From: Crossaster papposus | Lineage: Eukaryota; Echinodermata; Asteroidea; Velatida; Solasteridae | Reading direction: 5' to 3' | DNA length: 64,000 bases | Assembly: GCA_037893245.1 (NCBI GenBank) | Contig: JBAIAA010000414.1 | Coordinates: 806,001 to 870,000 of the forward strand | Shown here: positions 56,901-62,900 of the stretch, in pieces | Numbering within the stretch: the first letter of the stretch is position 1 | Layout of the letters: every line of letters starts with the position of its first letter | Translations under genes and position numbers: made by a program | The notes under the pieces: model-generated | Told to the model about the DNA's origin: nothing | Database searches by the model: none | The model's input: only the letters and a program-made list of their open reading frames with translations

Positions 56901-59900
56901 ATTATATAGCAAACACTTTCATCAATTACAACTAACCTGCGACATTTAATATGCAACCAATTCTAGACGGAAATAATCATTTTGTTTGAGAACTGGATCG
57001 GGAGGGGCTATGGAGCTGTACTATGTACCAAATGAAAGCTTATATCCTGAATTTTCCAACTATGTACCGGTACATAACTCTATTTTGTGGGTGATATATC
57101 ACCTTTTCCTAGAGGGGTCATATGAATGAAGTGCCCTTTGAATACATGTTCTACTCTATTTTTATGTTAACTAGTTCACGCAGGAGGATGTATACACATG
57201 CAAAATTCAAAACGGATGACGCATAAACATGCCACGAGCAAGGCCAATAATGTCTGTTAGCCGGAAATGCGTGGGTGTGCTTCCCGGTACAATCGGCCTA
57301 AACCCGCTTCGGATCGAGTTTCGTTAAAAATAATCCCGTGCCTCGGCTCGGTGAATGTTACAATAATCCTGGCGCGATGCTGGTTAAGTGCCTTTTGGAT
57401 GAAGGTTCTAATCTATTTTCCATTGTTGCAACTAACCTCAGTCTCCCCTACAGTAAAACAAAACCAAGAGAAAGCACACATTACATACCTTCCCTAATAC
57501 CGGAGGTGAGCGGTATTCCACTTGCAAAAATGCCCGAGGGGAAGTGGGTATGCATCTTAGCAAAAGAGATCTTCGTCTTGAAGTTGATGACTGCCGGTCT
57601 GAAAGGTCAAATGGGAGAAGACGAAGTCAGAAATTTGTGATTTTTATCACCGATTAAAGGTCAATAAAAAGACAGTTTGGTTTTCCAACTGCACATGTGA
57701 ACACCAAGATTCAACAATTTTTCTCTTGGAATAAGCGCAGCAGAAACATGCACACAAGGCTACGGGGACACCGCATCTGCATTCTGTGCCATTTTTGTGC
57801 AATCGAAAAACCATGGAAACTTTTGCATTTGAACACACAAGACACCTAAAAACACTTTGATGTGCAATAAAACATTACTTCAGAACACCACGATCTCTGT
57901 AAATTTGCTGGTAACCCCTATGCTTTCCCCGCACACATGTATGATGAAATTTTTTTCTCAAATGAAAAATTGTCCAATCTTGTTGTGCACATGCGCAGTT
58001 AGAATACCAAACGGGCTTATTGCTATGAGGTTTTTATGAAGAGTTTAGGTGTAAAAAGCCGCTAAACTAGGCACTGAGATCTTTCCAGAGTTGCAATCAA
58101 GTCAGTCAGAAGGCACAACAAGTCACAAGTCAATCACAAGTCATTCGGTCTTTAGTCAACTCACAAGCAACTAAAATAAACTTTGACAAAAGCATTCCTT
58201 TTTTATTGTTTTTCGTGAATTGTTTTTCGTGAACCGACTCGCGGACCGACTCGCGAACCGACTCGCGAACCGACTCGCGAACCGACTCGCGAACCGACTC
58301 GCGAACCGACTCGCGAACCGACTCGCGAACCGACTCGCGAACCGACTCGCGAACCGACTCGCGAACCAACTCGCGAACCGACTCGCGAACCGACTCGCGA
58401 ACCGACTCGCGAACCGACTCGCGAACCGACTCGCGAACCGACTCGCGAACCGACTCGCGAACCGACTCGCGAACCGACTCGCGAACCGACTCGCGAACCG
58501 ACTCGATATTATTTTTCTTAGAAGTGGCGTTTAGCGGCTTTTGCGACTGAACTCTTCAAATAAACCTCATTAGATGATGACTCACAGATTGTGGGGAAGG
58601 ACGGGGGACGTGTAGGAGACCATTCTAGCCAAGCAGAGAGGCTCCGTCTTAGCAGTAAGAGATCCTTCCCAGACGATGTAGTGACTCTCCCTCAGGGCGT
58701 CAATTTGAGTAACTATGGACAGGGGAACAAGTAAAAAATAAACAATATACATGTACCAGGGTAAAGAACCGAATCTAAAAAGGTCAACAATTAAAGTGAT
58801 CTTTGAATTTTTAACGACAACCTTAAATGACCCTAGATGACCCTAGATGACCTTTGACTTATTTCAAATAAATTGTGATGTAGTTTGTCCTTGAGATTTT
58901 TAAGTTGATGGGTTTTGCTACACTGAGCAGGCTTGGCATTTTGACAACTGTTTGATGTTACCCTGCTCCGTTTGTTTTATGCTATATATGTTGATTTTAT
59001 TATAATATTTATTCATCTATTTATTGATTATGTATGCAATAATTAGGCATCTACGACATACAGCTAGTATATCATTAGCATGAAATATAATATACATAAA
59101 TGTATACATGTATGTCTGGCAAAGTGTATTCATTACATATTTCATGATTGCTCCTCCATATTTGCTGCTTATTTTATAATTGACTGCCTAGCCTGACGCT
59201 GGATTTCAAGGACGATTACGACTGAACACCATGAGGTTGAGCCCCTAAATTCAGGTTTATAAGGATTCACCATTTCATAACTTTAACAGAGCTTTTTAAC
59301 ACGTTGACTGCCTACTACGAGTATAGTCGTAGTAACAGGTGTACCGGATTCTGCCACTACGCGTATACTGGTAGAAAATGAAAGGTTTTTGTATTGTAAA
59401 TTGAATACACTGGCATCACTGATAACGCAACAAATACGTTGTTGGCAGTGGTGAGGACATACATTTTTGTGTTCCAGTTATTTTGTTAAAAGTTTTTTTT
59501 TAAAGTACCTATTAAGTATGGATGCGTACAATGCTTGGAAAAGGGGGACGCCCTGTGAAATGATGCCCGGCAGTCAACATGTTGACCACAATCAGATGCC
59601 GTGTATACACGCAATTTTTTTTTCAGAATTCAAAACGGATGACGGACATGTACACGTCACGAGCTATCCTGGAAATATATGTCAGCGACCGGCTCACAGC
59701 GAGCGATGCCGGAAATATCAGGGTGTGCTATTCACAGATGCCAGCCTGAACCCCTCTCGGATAGAGGTTCGCAAAAAAGAAAAGAAAAGATAACTTAATA
59801 ACCACCGATCTGTATTCTAAACCAACAGACACACACTAGTATCTCTCCTACTCTGGCTGTCACCCTTTGCCTCAGCCAGGAGCAAGTTTGGATGAATCGT

Positions 59901-62900
59901 CTTTGGAATATTCAACTACACGAGCTCAACGTTATACTGCACAAATCACTCAAATGTGGCTGATAACGTGCAGTCCCTCATGCATCACGTACATTTCGTC
60001 TATGACCATTAATGCTTTAACATCTGGTGCCGAATAGGTTTCAGGTGGCGAGGCATTCCACTCAGAAATAGTCCATGAATACAATGCCTTTCTATAGCAG
60101 TCCTTATTAGTTTAGGGGAGTTTGTAGTTCAAGTAATATGTTGAACTTGTAGTCGGTTTACAATGATTTACAAGTAGATGACTCATGTTCTGTGAGGTGA
60201 GACCATCAGTTTCTTTTTGTTTGTGTGTTTCAAGTGCATCGCATTTGAGCTCTCCAATCATGTCTGTGTCACTACTAGTCTTTTTTTTTAGTCATTTCAT
60301 TCCTTGGCCTAATCCTCCTTTTGTTGGTTCTTCCAATCCACTCTTTTATGTTTCTTCTCCCAATCCTGTTATTTACATGCTTGTATGTCCCCCTTTACAT
60401 GTTTTTTGTTCATGTACACGGCCATTTTATCTCCGAAGAAGATCTTAAGATCAAAATATAAGGCCCTCTTAACTGTATTAATTTGTATATTTCAGATATA
60501 TTCATATTTCCGGTATATTCCGGCCAGTAAGCAGTTTGCAGCAGTTTTAATATTATTCAATTTCAATTATGGTCATAAAGTACAATAAGAAAAATACATA
60601 CATGTACAAAATTAATTTAAATTTGGCTGGACAGGATCCAGACATATGGAATGTTTGACTTATGATTGTATTGTGAATCCAATCGATGATTAACTTGTGT
60701 TTTTATTTGAGATAGACCTGGGTTAGTCCATAAATAAGGGGTCCAAAAGCGGGACATTTGTTTGTGTCCCGGTAACACCTGACCTACCGGCAGTAATTTC
60801 CCATGCAAGTGTCACTGAAATTGACTTCAAACTCGTTTGTATTTGTTTTGCATGTACTTTGCTTCGTGTAATCACTCTTGGAGATAGAAGGCATCAAAGA
60901 CTGTGTGCTGAATTTAAATAAACATCTATGTCAGATGTAACAGGGACATGAACAATTGGACCCCACATTTATGGACTGACCCACTTGTAATTTACATGTT
61001 ATCGCCTTGTGATAATTTTTGACTTAGGAACACGATTGACCGAGTGATACGTTTTGACTGACGACATGCATATCTCAACTTGGCCACTAACGTTTAATTT
61101 TGTCTTTACTCACGTGGTATCACCGACAGCGGCGTGTTTATGTTGTCCGATGAGTCTTGGTCCTTCAGCAGTGCGTCAGGCTTGGCATGGGTGGGGACAG
61201 GCAGTGAGATGGGGGGCATGCTGGGTTGGTGGAGGTATTGGTGATGGACAGAGGGTGAACCTTGAACCGATGAATCCCTGTGAATCCCGATGAGGTGAAA
61301 TAAGTTGGTATACATGCAACAGTGTCAGGAAAAAAGATGCAAAGCAGAACAGATCAATAGGCTATTTAAAGCACAGGTGCACCATGACTAAAGGCTGATA
61401 GGGGTATGCATTTTACAGGTAGTTTGAGAATCAGGTATCCGATCACAAAAACTGCCGGTACCCAGGTACATGTTCCAGTTCAAGCTTAACCAACTCCCAA
61501 CATTTTAATCTTGGGAGTTCCCTTTCAGCTTGTTCATAAAGGTTCGCACTATAATACTGAAACATCAGAGAGTTAATACAGCAAGATTGAAGAGTTTAGA
61601 GTGAGCTTTGCTTTAAGCCTCCCTTGCAGAAGTCACTAATTAGGTCAGTTGTTCAGCAGCACAAAAAATGCACAGACTGTGTGTTTTTGTGCATAACGTT
61701 TGTACACTGAAGCTGTGTTCACAATTGTGTTCCTCATAGGAACACATGCAAAAGGCTGGACTCGGGACATTTGTGCATATTTGTTTTGTCAAACCTTAGG
61801 AGGGTTAAGGTGTAAACTGCAAATTCCCGAGCGACATCAATTTGAAATTTTTTTTTTTTCTATGTAGTCTACTTTGATTTTGAAAATTTCCAACAAATGA
61901 CATTCCAAACCTTTCGCTTTCATCATCTGAAAAGTTACTAATGTATTTTGTAAAGATGGCTACGAGCACTCAATTCCATAATCTGGAATCGGTTCCTGAC
62001 ATCAACAACCGATGCACAGCCCTAATCGCTGATAGCCATAATCGCGATCGCCATCCGGCGATCGAGATTTTTTGTTTGTAAAATTCAATTTTTCATAACA
62101 ATTATAGGATATCTACCGCAATCAATTTGCCGGATGCCTACAATCAATTTACTTTTAAATGAGTAAGATATTTTTTATTCGGTAGTAAAAGTTTTCGATA
62201 TCTGCAAATGGTGTATCCTACCTTTAATGTTGACCCCAACCAAAACTGACTTGAACAAGAGTTGAAAGTGACACATGCTACGAACGTCGGAATAACCTCG
62301 GAATAGCAAGTGTACAAATGTAACATGGTTTGAGGGTGGATAGTCCATATCAACTCGCCAAGGTATTGGAAGTTGACAAGCTAGACCCCGAGGTGAAGCT
62401 GGGTGAACTACAGCATGTACATAAAACAAAATGGTGCAAGTTGAACTTTTTTTTTAAACCTCTTAATAATTACCTGAACCTATTCAATCTCAAGATCAAT
62501 TGAGCTATTTATTACATCATACATTTTCACACCTTTTTGATCTTCTTGGAAGTCCAATCATACAGGTGTTTTGTCTTCGGATTAGACTTACATTCCTGTA
62601 ATAATACTGGAAAGTATAAATTATCTAGACTGACCAAACCAAATCAGATGATATAAGAATCATCTGAAAGTCAAATTAGTCTTTCCGAGTGTGTGGCTTT
62701 TTGAAAGCAATTTTCGTAACTTTATGATTTCAAAAATGCATTGCACTTGCACCATTTATTTAGGAACACGCTGTAGTTTGCCAAATTCCAGTGAAATTAT
62801 ATTTTTAGTTAAAGAAAAGAACCGCTTCTACTTTATTGTATAAGTTTGTTCCAATCAACTGACCGTGTTTCTTGCTGAGGCACTGACTGCATTGGTGGGT

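Noticed and set aside
58130-58534. R-E-S-V and N-R-L-A repeat frames on both strands
   Set aside because: A 12-bp satellite whose unit is divisible by three. Intronic, with no coding flanks.
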